In this document: positions 9,500 through 18,747 of the stretch, piece by piece
Numbering within the stretch: the stretch's first letter is position 1
Layout: each line of letters begins with the position of its first letter
NCBI GenBank assembly: GCA_964628195.1
Contig: CAZVPF010000003.1
Span: 112,327-176,326 of the forward strand
Length of the DNA: 64,000 bases
Source: CAZVPF01 sp964628195
GTDB taxonomy: Bacteria; Planctomycetota; Phycisphaerae; Sedimentisphaerales; Anaerohalosphaeraceae
Direction: 5' to 3'
Notes under the pieces: generated by a model
The model's input: only the letters and a program-made list of their open reading frames with translations
Told to the model about the DNA's origin: nothing
Databases searched by the model: none
Made by a program: the position numbers and the translations under genes

Positions 9500-11089
9500 A
9501 TGTATAAAATTTTGATCACGGACAAACTCGCCCAGGAGGGCATAGACCTTATCAACAGCATCGACGGTTTCGAGGCCGTCGTAAAAACCGGTATAAGCGA
9601 GGACGAACTGTCATCGATTATAGGTGACTATGACGGTCTGATCATTCGAAGCGCAACAAAAGTAACACCGAAGGTGCTCGAAAACCCCGGCAAGCTTAAA
9701 GGCGTAGCCCGCGCCGGTGTAGGTGTCGACAACATCAACATCCCCGAGGCGACCAAGAAAGGCGTAATCGTGATGAACACCCCGGGCGGAAACACCTTAA
9801 GCGCCGCCGAGCATACGATGGCGATAATGCTTGCACTTAGCCGCAATGTCGTACCGGCATGTCAGAGCATGAAGGAAGGCGCATGGGACCGCAAAAAGTA
9901 CATGGGCAACCAGCTCAACAACAAGGTCCTTGGTGTGATAGGCCTGGGCAGGATCGGCATGGCAGTGGTAAACATGGCTTTGGGTTTCGGTATGAAAATT
10001 ATCGGGTATGACCCGTTCGCCGCCCCGAAAGAGGCAAAAGAAATGGGTGTAGAGGTAACAGACGACCTTGAGAAGATTTACCGCGAGTCGGACTTCATCA
10101 CTCTGCACCTTCCTCGCAATGAGCAGACACTTAATATGATCTCCGCCGAGCAGTTTAAGATGATGAAGCCTAACTGCCGGATAGTCAACTGCGCACGCGG
10201 CGGGATTATCAATGAAGACGACCTCTATGACGCCCTCGAAGCAGGCACCATCGCAGGTGCGGCCCTTGACGTTTTCGCACAGGAACCGCCCGAGAACAAG
10301 CGTTATGAGAACATCCCGAACTGCCTGGTTACCCCCCACCTCGGTGCAAGCACGCTCGAGGCACAGATTGAAGTTGCCGTCGAGGCAGCGGAAATACTCG
10401 CCGACGCAATCAAAGGCGGCCCTATTCGCAATGCGCTTAACGCGCCCGCTGTCGGGGCAGGCCTGCCGGTCGTGGTTCAGACTTATGCCGAAATGGCGAA
10501 ACGTATCGGGCTTATGATGGGAACCGTTACGACAGGCCCGGTAAAGAGTGTCGAAGTCCAGTACCGCGGTGCGCTCGCAGAAAAACCTGTCGACATCGTT
10601 ACTACTTCGTTCACAATCGGCCTGCTGCAAAAACACTTTGAAAGCCCGATCAACATCGTCAACGTCGGTCTCATGGCCAAGGAACGCGGCATAAGCATCG
10701 ATGAAACCAAGAACCCCGATATAACTGATCTCGTATCCTCTTTCACGGCCAAAGTCGTTACCGACAAGGCCTCGCGGAGCATAACAGGCACGGTATTCGG
10801 CGACAAGCTGATGAGAATCATAGACATAGACGGCTTTAAGATCGAAATGACTCCTACCGGTACGGTTCTTATAATCTTCAACGACGACAGGCCGGGTGTT
10901 ATCGGTGATGTCGGTACCGTCTGCGGAAAGCACGGCATTAACATCAGCACGATGGGTGTTGGTCAGAAATTCGAAGAGGAAAAAGCCGTTCTCGCAGTCA
11001 GCCTCGACAAACAGCCGGACGATAATGCAATTAAGGAACTCGGCTCGCTTGACTTCGTCAACGAGATTTTTGTCTGCAAGCTCGATTAA
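9500..11089 (+). CDS. serA: D-3-phosphoglycerate dehydrogenase
   Basis: 529 residues, the length of the long bacterial PGDH type. It catalyses the first step of serine biosynthesis, NAD-dependent oxidation of 3-phosphoglycerate. Domains in order: catalytic domain start (KILITDKLAQEGIDLI), Rossmann NAD-binding domain with VIGLGRIGMAV, the substrate-binding region NCARGGIINEDDL, the catalytic His region TPHLGASTLEAQ, then an intervening domain and a C-terminal ACT domain (IIFNDDRPGVIGDVG) that in this family binds serine or acts in regulation. I chose the ATG at 9500, preceded by GGAG at 9487-9490; an earlier in-frame start would add ten residues not seen in the family. It is followed 34 bases later by the topoisomerase VI B gene. 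Confidence 0.95.
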   Translation: MYKILITDKLAQEGIDLINSIDGFEAVVKTGISEDELSSIIGDYDGLIIRSATKVTPKVLENPGKLKGVARAGVGVDNINIPEATKKGVIVMNTPGGNTLSAAEHTMAIMLALSRNVVPACQSMKEGAWDRKKYMGNQLNNKVLGVIGLGRIGMAVVNMALGFGMKIIGYDPFAAPKEAKEMGVEVTDDLEKIYRESDFITLHLPRNEQTLNMISAEQFKMMKPNCRIVNCARGGIINEDDLYDALEAGTIAGAALDVFAQEPPENKRYENIPNCLVTPHLGASTLEAQIEVAVEAAEILADAIKGGPIRNALNAPAVGAGLPVVVQTYAEMAKRIGLMMGTVTTGPVKSVEVQYRGALAEKPVDIVTTSFTIGLLQKHFESPINIVNVGLMAKERGISIDETKNPDITDLVSSFTAKVVTDKASRSITGTVFGDKLMRIIDIDGFKIEMTPTGTVLIIFNDDRPGVIGDVGTVCGKHGINISTMGVGQKFEEEKAVLAVSLDKQPDDNAIKELGSLDFVNEIFVCKLD

Positions 11090-11123
11090 AAATTGAGTCG
11101 CCTTTTTACAAAAGGGAGTTTGT

Positions 11124-13001
11124 ATGGCGAAAAAGCGTAAAGCTGATGATAACCAGTTAAGTCTCTTTGAAGCAGAGGAAACGGATTCTACAGTGACTGC
11201 AAAGAAAAGCGAAAAGACTGCAAAAAAGAAAACTTCAGCCGCTTCGGCGAAGAAAAAATCGAGCAAAAAAACGGTCAAAAAGACCGCTAAAAAAACGACA
11301 AAGACCAAAAAGACAACCGGGGCCGAACAGCCGGTAACCAGCGAACCGGCCCCGGAACCTTTTGCGGAACAGGACGCACCGACTGGCCCTGTCAGAAAGT
11401 CAAGAAAACGCAGCTCAAAGGCTGCGACCGCTGAGAGCATGGCGTCAAAGCAGCGTGACATCAGCGTAAGCGAATTTTTCGCAAAGAACAGGCACCTGCT
11501 TGGGTTCGACAATCCAAAGAAAGCTTTGCTTACAGCGGTAAAGGAAGCAGTCGATAACTCGCTTGACGCATGTGAAGAGGCCCACATCCTGCCGAACCTG
11601 GTTATCACCATTAAGGAAATACCCAAGTCGGATAACAAGTATTTCCTTAATATAACGGACAACGGCCCGGGCATTGTCAAAAAGCACGTGCCCAACATCT
11701 TCGCCAAGCTGCTTTACGGCAGCAAGTTCCATACGCTCAAGATGAGTCGCGGCCAGCAGGGAATCGGAATTAGCGCAGCGGGTATGTACGGACTGCTCAC
11801 CACGGGTGAACCGGTGCAGATTATCACAAGGACCAACCCCAAGCAGAAAGCGACACATTATCACCTGCAGATAGATACGACCAAGAACAAGCCGGAGATC
11901 GTACTTGACGAGGAATGCGAATTTGTAAATCCCACAGGCACGAGTGTTACGATCATTCTTGAGGGCAGGTATCAGAAAGGACGGCAAAGCGTCGATGATT
12001 ACATCGAGCAGACCGCTATGGCCAACCCTCATGCAAGCATAGTATACAACGCACCCGACGGCAACCAGTACAGCTTTGAAAGACAAAGTGACGAGCTGCC
12101 TTTCATACCCATCGAGATCAAGCCCCATCCTTATGGCGTTGAGATCGGTGTGCTGTTCAAGATGGCGCGAGGCAGTTCGAGCAAAACGGTGTCAGAATTT
12201 TTGCGTAACGATTTCTCGCGCATCAGCCCCAGGCTCGCAGCGGATATATGTAAGAAAGCGAAAATCTCGGCAAGGACACGCGTTACAAAGCTTACTCTTA
12301 AAGAAGCCGAGCAGCTTTATAAAACGATAAACGAAACAAAGATAATGGCCCCATCCAGCGACTGCATAGGCCCCATCGGTGAGGAAAAGCTGCTGGAAGG
12401 CATTACCCGCGTGGTCGATGCGGAGTTTTACACGAGCTGCACGAGAAAACCATCGGTGTACCGGGGCAATCCTTTCCTGGTCGAAGCGGCCCTTGCATAC
12501 GGTTTCAAGGACCGGGATAAAAAAGAAAACGGTGAAACCGACAACCAGCCGACCCTGAGGCTGACGAGGATTGCCAACCGTGTTCCATTGTTATATCAGC
12601 AGTCGGCATGCGCAGTCCACAAGGGAGTAGTTGAAACAAACTGGCGAAACTACGGGCTGACGCAAAGTCGCGGAGCCCTGCCGCAAGGCCCTCTCGTGCT
12701 GATGGTACACATCGCTTCGGTGTGGGTTCCTTTTACCTCGGAATCCAAGGAGGCGATAGCGCATTATCCGGAGATAATAAAAGAGATAAAGCTGGCTGTA
12801 CAGGAGTGCGGCAGGAAACTGGGGATGCACGTTCGCAGGCAGCGGCGGATACGCGATGAAATGGTAAAAAGAAGCTATATCGAAACGTACCTGCCCCACA
12901 TCGGCGAGGCTCTTCGCGACATACTTACACTAAAAGAAAACCAGGTAACCCGGGTGGTCGGCAACCTGAAAGAAACGCTGGAGAAGACGAGAAAGTTATA
13001 A
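11124..13001 (+). CDS. top6B: DNA topoisomerase VI subunit B (GHKL ATPase), with a clamp-type motif and a Lys-rich N-terminal tail
   Basis: 625 residues. A GHKL ATPase core begins near residue 110: EAVDNSLDAC (N-box, residues 141-150), TDNGPGI (D179) and SRGQQGIGISAAGMYG (ATP lid, 208-223). An H2TH-like region follows (about 355-385), then a transducer domain with RIANRVPLLYQ and the ESKEAIAHYPEI segment that carries the switch Lys. The order matches topo VI B of archaea and some bacteria, which with subunit A (Spo11-like) makes a type IIB topoisomerase. No A subunit gene is present here or anywhere in the window. Residues 1-110 are extra: QLSLF at 11-15, then a histone H1-like Lys/Thr/Ala tail (about 25-66) and a Pro/Glu-rich linker. 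GGGAG precedes the ATG. Confidence 0.9.
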   Translation: MAKKRKADDNQLSLFEAEETDSTVTAKKSEKTAKKKTSAASAKKKSSKKTVKKTAKKTTKTKKTTGAEQPVTSEPAPEPFAEQDAPTGPVRKSRKRSSKAATAESMASKQRDISVSEFFAKNRHLLGFDNPKKALLTAVKEAVDNSLDACEEAHILPNLVITIKEIPKSDNKYFLNITDNGPGIVKKHVPNIFAKLLYGSKFHTLKMSRGQQGIGISAAGMYGLLTTGEPVQIITRTNPKQKATHYHLQIDTTKNKPEIVLDEECEFVNPTGTSVTIILEGRYQKGRQSVDDYIEQTAMANPHASIVYNAPDGNQYSFERQSDELPFIPIEIKPHPYGVEIGVLFKMARGSSSKTVSEFLRNDFSRISPRLAADICKKAKISARTRVTKLTLKEAEQLYKTINETKIMAPSSDCIGPIGEEKLLEGITRVVDAEFYTSCTRKPSVYRGNPFLVEAALAYGFKDRDKKENGETDNQPTLRLTRIANRVPLLYQQSACAVHKGVVETNWRNYGLTQSRGALPQGPLVLMVHIASVWVPFTSESKEAIAHYPEIIKEIKLAVQECGRKLGMHVRRQRRIRDEMVKRSYIETYLPHIGEALRDILTLKENQVTRVVGNLKETLEKTRKL

Positions 13002-13019
13002 TTTATCATTGAGGGTGAA

Positions 13020-14393
13020 ATGGCTGAGTTAATTATAAGCATAAGCGGCATGAGGGGGATAATCGGAGAAAATCTCATGCCTGATGTCGCCGCCAAATAC
13101 GGGGCCGCGTTCGGAACTTTTCTAAATCGCAGCAACACCCGCAAACTCGCTGAAAGGCTCAAGGTCTGCGTGGGCAGGGACTCAAGGCCTTCCGGACAGA
13201 TGATCGCCTCGGCGGTTACCGCGGGGCTTACAAGTTGCGGCATCGACGTGGTGGACCTCGGCATCGTTACGACCCCGTGCGTGGGCGTAATGCTCAGGCA
13301 CCTCAAATGCGCAGGCGGGGTCGTCATAACCGCCTCGCACAATCCCACACCATACAACGGCATCAAGCTGCTGCTTGATAACGGCATAGCCCCGCCGAAA
13401 CCGCTGGCGGAAAAGATTCGCGAAATATACTTTCAAGATGATCTCGAATACTGCGACTCGGTCAACTGCGGCACTGTCGAGCACAACACCGAAACCGATG
13501 CCATACATATTGAAAAAACACTTGCCACTGTTGACGTTGAGCTTATTAAAAAGCAAAATTATAAAGTCGTGCTGGACAGTGTAAACGGCGCAGGCGGACG
13601 GATAGGCAAAAAGCTGCTGGAAGCTCTAGGCTGTGAAGTTGTGGGCATGAACATCGAGCAGACCGGTCTTTTCGCTCATACTCCCGAACCGACAAAGGAG
13701 AACCTGACGAGTTTGTGCCAGGGGGTTACCGTTGAAAAGGCAGATATAGGTTTTGCCCAGGACCCCGATGCCGACAGGCTCGCCATCGTTGCTCAGGACG
13801 GTGAGTATATCGGCGAGGAATATTCGCTTGCATTTGCGGCAGAGAATGTAATGAGCGAAAATAAGGGTAAAAAGGCAGCGGCCAATTTATCGACTTCACG
13901 GATGATCGACGATGTCGCGAAAAAATACGGCGGGACGGTTTTACGCACTCCCGTAGGCGAGGCCAACGTCGCCCAGGCTATGATAGAGAACGACTGCATC
14001 ATAGGCGGCGAGGGTAACGGCGGAATAATCGACCTGCGAGTCGGGCCTGTACGCGACAGTCTTGTCGCGATGGCACTGACGCTCGAGCTGATGGCCAAAC
14101 GCGGCAAATCCGTCACACAGCTCGTCGGGGAGATCGGGGGTTACTTCATGTACAAAACAAAGGTCGCCGCCGACAAAACACAGGCCGCAAAGGTTATCGA
14201 AAAAGCGAAAAGACTTTTCAACGAGGCGAAAGTCGATGAGTCGGATGGCTGCCGTATGGATTTCGCGGACGGCTGGATCCACATACGCACAAGCAACACC
14301 GAGCCGGTGATGAGGATAATCGCCGAGTGCATCGATGAAAAAGCCGCTATGAAATATGTTGATGCCGTTTCAGAAATACTTGAAAAACTATGA
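13020..14393 (+). CDS. glmM: Phosphoglucosamine mutase / phosphohexomutase (alpha-D-phosphohexomutase superfamily)
   Basis: 457 residues with all four superfamily landmarks: the phosphoserine loop TASHNPTPYNGIK (S106), the metal loop DPDADRLAI, the sugar-binding loop GEGNGGII, and the phosphate-binding loop RTSNTEP near the C-terminus. The N-terminus (SISGMRGIIGENL) is of the type found in GlmM and archaeal-like phosphoglucosamine/phosphomannomutases. The likely reaction is glucosamine-6-phosphate to glucosamine-1-phosphate for peptidoglycan and LPS precursors. A phosphomannomutase/phosphoglucomutase role cannot be excluded. The gene follows top6B by 18 bases in the same direction, with GAGGGTG before the ATG. 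Confidence 0.75.
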   Translation: MAELIISISGMRGIIGENLMPDVAAKYGAAFGTFLNRSNTRKLAERLKVCVGRDSRPSGQMIASAVTAGLTSCGIDVVDLGIVTTPCVGVMLRHLKCAGGVVITASHNPTPYNGIKLLLDNGIAPPKPLAEKIREIYFQDDLEYCDSVNCGTVEHNTETDAIHIEKTLATVDVELIKKQNYKVVLDSVNGAGGRIGKKLLEALGCEVVGMNIEQTGLFAHTPEPTKENLTSLCQGVTVEKADIGFAQDPDADRLAIVAQDGEYIGEEYSLAFAAENVMSENKGKKAAANLSTSRMIDDVAKKYGGTVLRTPVGEANVAQAMIENDCIIGGEGNGGIIDLRVGPVRDSLVAMALTLELMAKRGKSVTQLVGEIGGYFMYKTKVAADKTQAAKVIEKAKRLFNEAKVDESDGCRMDFADGWIHIRTSNTEPVMRIIAECIDEKAAMKYVDAVSEILEKL

Positions 14394-14421
14394 TATGTAA
14401 CCCGGGCATAAATTAAGGGAA

Positions 14422-15339
14422 ATGGGGTTGTCCGAAAAAATTGTAAGCTCCAATCGCAGAATCATTCAAGTCACCAACATTGGTGTCGCAGGCAATGTTT
14501 TTCTTTCTGTTTTGAAAATTATTGTCGGTTATACCGCCGGGTCTATGGCATTGGTGGCCGATGGGTTCCACTCGGTGTCGGACCTGGCGACTGACCTGGC
14601 GGTAATACTCGGGGTTTATTTCGGTTCCAAGGCGCCGGACCCGGAACACCCCTACGGCCATGGCCGGCTGGAGACCTTTTCAACGGCTTTTGTGGCTGTA
14701 GTTCTGGTATTTGTGGGCGGGGTGACTATCAGGAACGCGGCTATTGAGGTGGCGACAATTCCGTACTCTGAGCATAAACCTATCGCGATGGCGGTATTGT
14801 GGACCGCGGCTGCTTCCGTGGTGATAAAGGAAGCGATGTTCCGACTGAACAGGGGCGTGGCGAAAAAGTATCACAGTTCGGCACTTTATGCGAACGCATG
14901 GCACCACCGCAGCGACGCAATAAGTTCTGTGGCGGTGATAATCGGTTTTGTCGCCGTTAAAATGGGTTACAGCTACGGAGACCAGGTTGCGGCGATAGCT
15001 GTGGGTTTGCTTATTATTATCGCGGGAGTGAGAATAATCGGCGGCTGTTTGCAGGAGTTCTCTGAGAAATCCGTTGACGGTATGACCGTTGAAAAAATAA
15101 GGCACATAATCGAAGAACACGAAGATGTTCGCAGTTATCACAGGCTGCGAACCCGGACTCTCGGCAGGGAAGTTTTCATGGACCTTCATATTCTTGTTGA
15201 CCCGGAGTTATCGATAACCGAGGCCCACAAGATATCCTCTTCGCTCGAGGGAAGCATTGACAAGCATATGCAGCGGCCTGTGAATGTTATGGTGCATGTT
15301 GAGCCATATCTGCCGGAAATGTTAGAGGAAAAAGACTAA
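14422..15339 (+). CDS. Cation diffusion facilitator (CDF) family transporter
   Basis: 305 residues with about six membrane helices and a cytoplasmic C-terminal domain of roughly 90 residues, as in FieF/YiiP. Metal-site features: LVADGFHSVSDLATD in TM2 (D47, H50, D54) and HHRSDAISS in TM5, the two halves of the transport site. The HPYGHGRLE loop between TM2 and TM3 is a CDF hallmark. The family exports Zn, Fe, Mn or Cd from the cytoplasm in exchange for protons. The presence of His in TM2 is more like Zn than Fe transporters, but specificity is uncertain. AAGGGAA lies just before the ATG. It is the last gene of the plus-strand run that starts with DUF2752 and faces the aminotransferase gene convergently. 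Confidence 0.88.
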   Translation: MGLSEKIVSSNRRIIQVTNIGVAGNVFLSVLKIIVGYTAGSMALVADGFHSVSDLATDLAVILGVYFGSKAPDPEHPYGHGRLETFSTAFVAVVLVFVGGVTIRNAAIEVATIPYSEHKPIAMAVLWTAAASVVIKEAMFRLNRGVAKKYHSSALYANAWHHRSDAISSVAVIIGFVAVKMGYSYGDQVAAIAVGLLIIIAGVRIIGGCLQEFSEKSVDGMTVEKIRHIIEEHEDVRSYHRLRTRTLGREVFMDLHILVDPELSITEAHKISSSLEGSIDKHMQRPVNVMVHVEPYLPEMLEEKD

Positions 15340-15384
15340 AACTGAAAAGCCTCTAACCAGTCAGCGACAAACTGCAAACAAACT

Positions 15385-16230
15385 TTATTTCATCCGGGCG
15401 TCAACTTCCTCGCGAAACAGCTTTTTGAGCTTTAATGTATATTCCCCTGCCCTGCCGTCGGCAACAGGCAGCCCGTCGAACTTCACCACCGGGACAATAT
15501 CCTTGGTCGTCACCGCGATAAATGCCTCGTGCGAGTGCGAAGCCTGCGTCGGTGTTATAGTCCTTTCGATCACTTCCAGTCCGGCCCGCTCGGAGATACC
15601 CACGATTATCTGCCGGGTGATGGAAGGTAAAATTTCCGCTCCGAGAGGCCGGGTAATAAGGGTCCGCTCCACAGAGTCGATCACAAAAAACGCCGATCCC
15701 GCCCCTTCGGTTATATCGCCGGTTTCATCAACAAGTATAGCCTCATCGCTGCCGCGCTTCTTTGCGTCGATCCGCGCCAGCACATTCGCGAGCAGGTTCA
15801 GCGATTTTATGTCGCAGCGCTTCCACCGCCAGTCCGGGTGAGTCGAAACACTAATCGAAGGTATCTTCTGCGGGTCGACCAGCCGGTTAACCGTCATGAA
15901 AAACGAAGGCTCTATATCGTCACTCGGCACATGGTTCCGCGGCTCACAGCCGCGAGTAATATGGAAATATATCCTCGCATTGTCCAGCTTCGACTCCTCG
16001 TAAGCCTCCCGAACCCGCTTCTCGATCACGTCAATATCAACCTCCTCGATCCCGATCTCACGCAGGCTTCGTTTAAAGCGTCTCAAATGCTCCGGGAGGG
16101 CGAAAATCTTGCCGTCATAACTGCGCACAACCTCGTAAACGCCGTCACCGAAAAACACTCCGCGATCCAGCCTGCTCTTATCAAGCTCCGCGAAAGGTAT
16201 AATCTGATCATCGATCATCGAAAGGTCCAT
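15385..16230 (-). CDS. dat: Class IV PLP aminotransferase, D-amino-acid aminotransferase type
   Basis: 281 residues, fold-type IV PLP enzyme. Key features: RGVFFGDGVYEVVR near the N-terminus, RGCEPRNH at 93-100 (the RGxxxRxH motif that marks D-amino-acid transaminases and separates them from branched-chain enzymes), catalytic Lys K142 in DIKSLNLLANVLA, and ITEGAGSAFFVI for cofactor binding. The likely reaction is transamination between D-alanine and 2-oxoglutarate, giving D-glutamate for the cell wall. A branched-chain or 4-amino-4-deoxychorismate lyase role is less likely given the RGxxxRxH motif. No strong Shine-Dalgarno is seen; the ATG at 16218 (M5) is an alternative start. Confidence 0.75.
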   Translation of the reverse strand: MDLSMIDDQIIPFAELDKSRLDRGVFFGDGVYEVVRSYDGKIFALPEHLRRFKRSLREIGIEEVDIDVIEKRVREAYEESKLDNARIYFHITRGCEPRNHVPSDDIEPSFFMTVNRLVDPQKIPSISVSTHPDWRWKRCDIKSLNLLANVLARIDAKKRGSDEAILVDETGDITEGAGSAFFVIDSVERTLITRPLGAEILPSITRQIIVGISERAGLEVIERTITPTQASHSHEAFIAVTTKDIVPVVKFDGLPVADGRAGEYTLKLKKLFREEVDARMK

Positions 16231-16544
16231 CTTGTCGCCCTTAATAAGTTATAATTTTACATAATTGTATACATGGCACCGGCTTTTGTAAACCAGTGGT
16301 TAAAATATTTAAAATGAATGCCGACCCGATCTGAATTTATTTCAAATTAGGCAATTTACGCATTGACTGTCAGGCTGAATTAACATACGTATCTAAGCGG
16401 ATAGAATGACTTTAATTTCTGCAAACCACACGAAACGCAGAAATAATGCGCACTAAAACTATCTGGAAAATGTTGCAATTTTACAGCGCATATATTATTA
16501 TCCGGCGTCTATAATTACTCAAAATAGTTATTGTGGAGCCATTA
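16231..16544. other. Divergent intergenic region, about 310 bases, A+T-rich
   Basis: This stretch separates the minus-strand aminotransferase from the plus-strand glycosidase-like gene. Apart from one good promoter candidate near its right end, described separately, I see no ORF of coding character, no tRNA-like fold and no convincing inverted repeat. Confidence 0.5.
16473..16501 (+). promoter_or_regulatory. Candidate sigma-70 promoter for the glycosidase-like gene
   Basis: TTGCAA at 16473-16478 and TATTAT at 16496-16501 are separated by exactly 17 bases. Transcription would begin near 16508, leaving a leader of about 37 bases with a TGTGGAG ribosome-binding site before the ATG at 16545. Found by eye only. 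Confidence 0.5.
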
Positions 16545-18734
16545 ATGAAGAACCTGCTGAACCTTTTAACGATATGCCTGATTTGCTGCAATGTTTTCGC
16601 GAGCGTTGGCATCGGACTCAATTCCGCGGATACCATGCCCGAAAATTTCCCGCAGTTCATAGTCCCCGGCCATAAAGAAGACATGCAAACCATGCGGGAA
16701 CTTTCCTGGACGCACTATTTCTGGCGTCCCTATTCAACGATGTGGGATATGTGGATGCCCGGCTCGGTACTCTGGATCCAAAGCCCCGTGCAGCAGCAAT
16801 ACGCCGACGGCCTGAGACAAACTCTTGCCGACCGGCACATCAGTGACAGCGGTTATGTCTCGACCCATCAGCACCGCGGCCTTGCCCACTTTCACGGCTG
16901 GCCATTCCCGCTCTGGACTCAGGTCGGCGGCCATGGCTGGCACTTCTCAATGGCCGGCATACCGTTCGGCAAAGAATTCAACGTATTTCCAACTACCTCA
17001 ACAGAAGGGTGGGCGATTGAAGGCTTTTCAAGCGGCAACATAAACGACCAAAAGGGGCTTATGCTCAAAATTGCAAAAACCCGGGCCGCACTGACCACAC
17101 CAGCAATCAGCGTCAAAAGTTTTATCGCACCCTTCATCGTCATCGAATGGTACAACAGCAATATGCCCCCTGCCGCTAAATGCTTTCTCGAATACAAAAC
17201 AAAAAAGGAACCCGACTTTTCACCCGAAAGACGGGTCCGCTTCGACCCGGAATCGGAAAACCAAAACCAGATATTCACCATGGTCCCCATTTACAAGCTG
17301 CCCGGCTGGGCAGACCGGGAGATTACCGGCCTTAGGGTCGTCTTTGAAAACGCCGAAGGTGCCGACTTAATAATACAATCCATATTTACCGCAGTCGATT
17401 CCCGCCACCCGATTAATAACTTCGCATTCATCGAAGGCTGCGTTGACTATGTCAACTGGACAGGTGATATAAATTTTCTGCGAGACCAGATTAACCGTAT
17501 GCGCCTGAGCCTTTTATACGCAATTGACGAATTCGATATCGAAAAGTACCGCTGCGTGAATGTTCCGTGGGTAGGCCATGACGGAAGAAGCGGCCTGGAG
17601 TACGATGAAAAGGGCCAAAAGATTATCCGCCACGGCAGGGGAATAGGCAACAACTATTACGATCTTCTGCCATTCGGCGGCAAAGAATGCTACGCAACAA
17701 TATATGCATACCGTGCATTATCTCAAATGGCAAAACTCGAGCGGATTATCGGTGAAAATCCCGAGTGGAACATCCCGGCAACAGGGCTTGTCTTTGACCC
17801 GTTCTACCTTTCAAATCTTGCCAAAAACGTAAGACAAACTGCGACAGAGCTTTTCTGGAACGATGAAACAGGCAGGTTCGTTTCGGCGATAGACGCAGAC
17901 GGCAAAGCCTGGGACTACGGATTTGTGTTCCTCAATCTCGAGGCAATGTATTATGACTTCGCCCTCGACTGGCAGAAACGCCGACTAATGGACTGGCTGG
18001 ACGGCAAAAGAATTGTCGACGGCGACACCTCGACCGGCAAGGACATTTACCGCTGGCGGTTCGCACCGCGGTGCACCACGAAGAGAAACCTTGACTATTA
18101 CGTCTCGGTATGGTCCCAGCCGGAAATTCTCAACTGGGGCGACCAGGTTCAGGACGGCGGAGCTGTGCTGGCATGGTCCTTCCATGACATTATCGAACGC
18201 ATAAAGCTAAACGGCCCCGGCGACGCGTGGCAAAGACTTCAAGAAATACTCCAGTGGTATCGAGATGTCCATGCCGAAGGAGGCTACAGGGCATACTACA
18301 GCAAGCCCGGCAGGGGTACACTTCAGGGCGGCGGCACAGCCGGCGGACTCGGAATGGATCAGGAATTTGTAGAATCGCTGTTACTTGCCCGCATAATGAC
18401 AGAAGGCTTCCTCGGCATCAAAGCCCGCACCGACGGCCTGGAAATATCACCCAGACTGGCCCCCGACTGGCCGAGCCTCACCGCAAGCGGGATCGTTTTC
18501 CGCCAAAGCGAACTTTCAATAACCGCAGACAGTGACGGGGTCATAACCATCAGGGCAGATAAAACAAAAGATAGATACCTGAACCTGTACCTGGACTACG
18601 GCAAGTGGGAGATAACCGTCAAAAGCGAAGGCGGTAAAGATATGATCCCTGCCCGAAAAACCCCGGTCCGCCCGGACAAGCCGGTAAAACTGCCTATCGA
18701 TAAAGGCGCAGTGGTGACATTAACAAAAAGCTAA
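16545..18734 (+). CDS. Secreted six-hairpin glycosidase-like protein
   Basis: 729 residues from the ATG at 16545, chosen because GGAG sits 6 bases upstream and the result begins with a clean signal peptide (MKNLLNLLTICLICCNVFAS). The body is rich in the alternating helices of an (alpha/alpha)6 barrel, with segments such as ATELFWNDETGRFVSAID, DYGFVFLNLEAMYYDFA and the C-terminal GLEISPRLAPDWPSLTASGIVF. This last segment resembles the beta-domain seen after the catalytic barrel in GH65/78/95-type enzymes. I cannot assign a GH family or catalytic residues with confidence. Likely role: extracellular or periplasmic breakdown of a polysaccharide or oligosaccharide. It stands alone, with its own promoter candidate, and ends convergent to the ferredoxin gene. 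Confidence 0.6.
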   Translation: MKNLLNLLTICLICCNVFASVGIGLNSADTMPENFPQFIVPGHKEDMQTMRELSWTHYFWRPYSTMWDMWMPGSVLWIQSPVQQQYADGLRQTLADRHISDSGYVSTHQHRGLAHFHGWPFPLWTQVGGHGWHFSMAGIPFGKEFNVFPTTSTEGWAIEGFSSGNINDQKGLMLKIAKTRAALTTPAISVKSFIAPFIVIEWYNSNMPPAAKCFLEYKTKKEPDFSPERRVRFDPESENQNQIFTMVPIYKLPGWADREITGLRVVFENAEGADLIIQSIFTAVDSRHPINNFAFIEGCVDYVNWTGDINFLRDQINRMRLSLLYAIDEFDIEKYRCVNVPWVGHDGRSGLEYDEKGQKIIRHGRGIGNNYYDLLPFGGKECYATIYAYRALSQMAKLERIIGENPEWNIPATGLVFDPFYLSNLAKNVRQTATELFWNDETGRFVSAIDADGKAWDYGFVFLNLEAMYYDFALDWQKRRLMDWLDGKRIVDGDTSTGKDIYRWRFAPRCTTKRNLDYYVSVWSQPEILNWGDQVQDGGAVLAWSFHDIIERIKLNGPGDAWQRLQEILQWYRDVHAEGGYRAYYSKPGRGTLQGGGTAGGLGMDQEFVESLLLARIMTEGFLGIKARTDGLEISPRLAPDWPSLTASGIVFRQSELSITADSDGVITIRADKTKDRYLNLYLDYGKWEITVKSEGGKDMIPARKTPVRPDKPVKLPIDKGAVVTLTKS

Positions 18735-18747
18735 TGTAATAATCGGG

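Noticed and set aside
9797..11707. Long open frame (636 codons) on the minus strand across serA and the start of top6B
   Set aside because: It is antisense to two clearly identified genes and crosses their junction; its product has repetitive Phe/Val/Ala-rich composition from reading the Lys-rich tail backwards.
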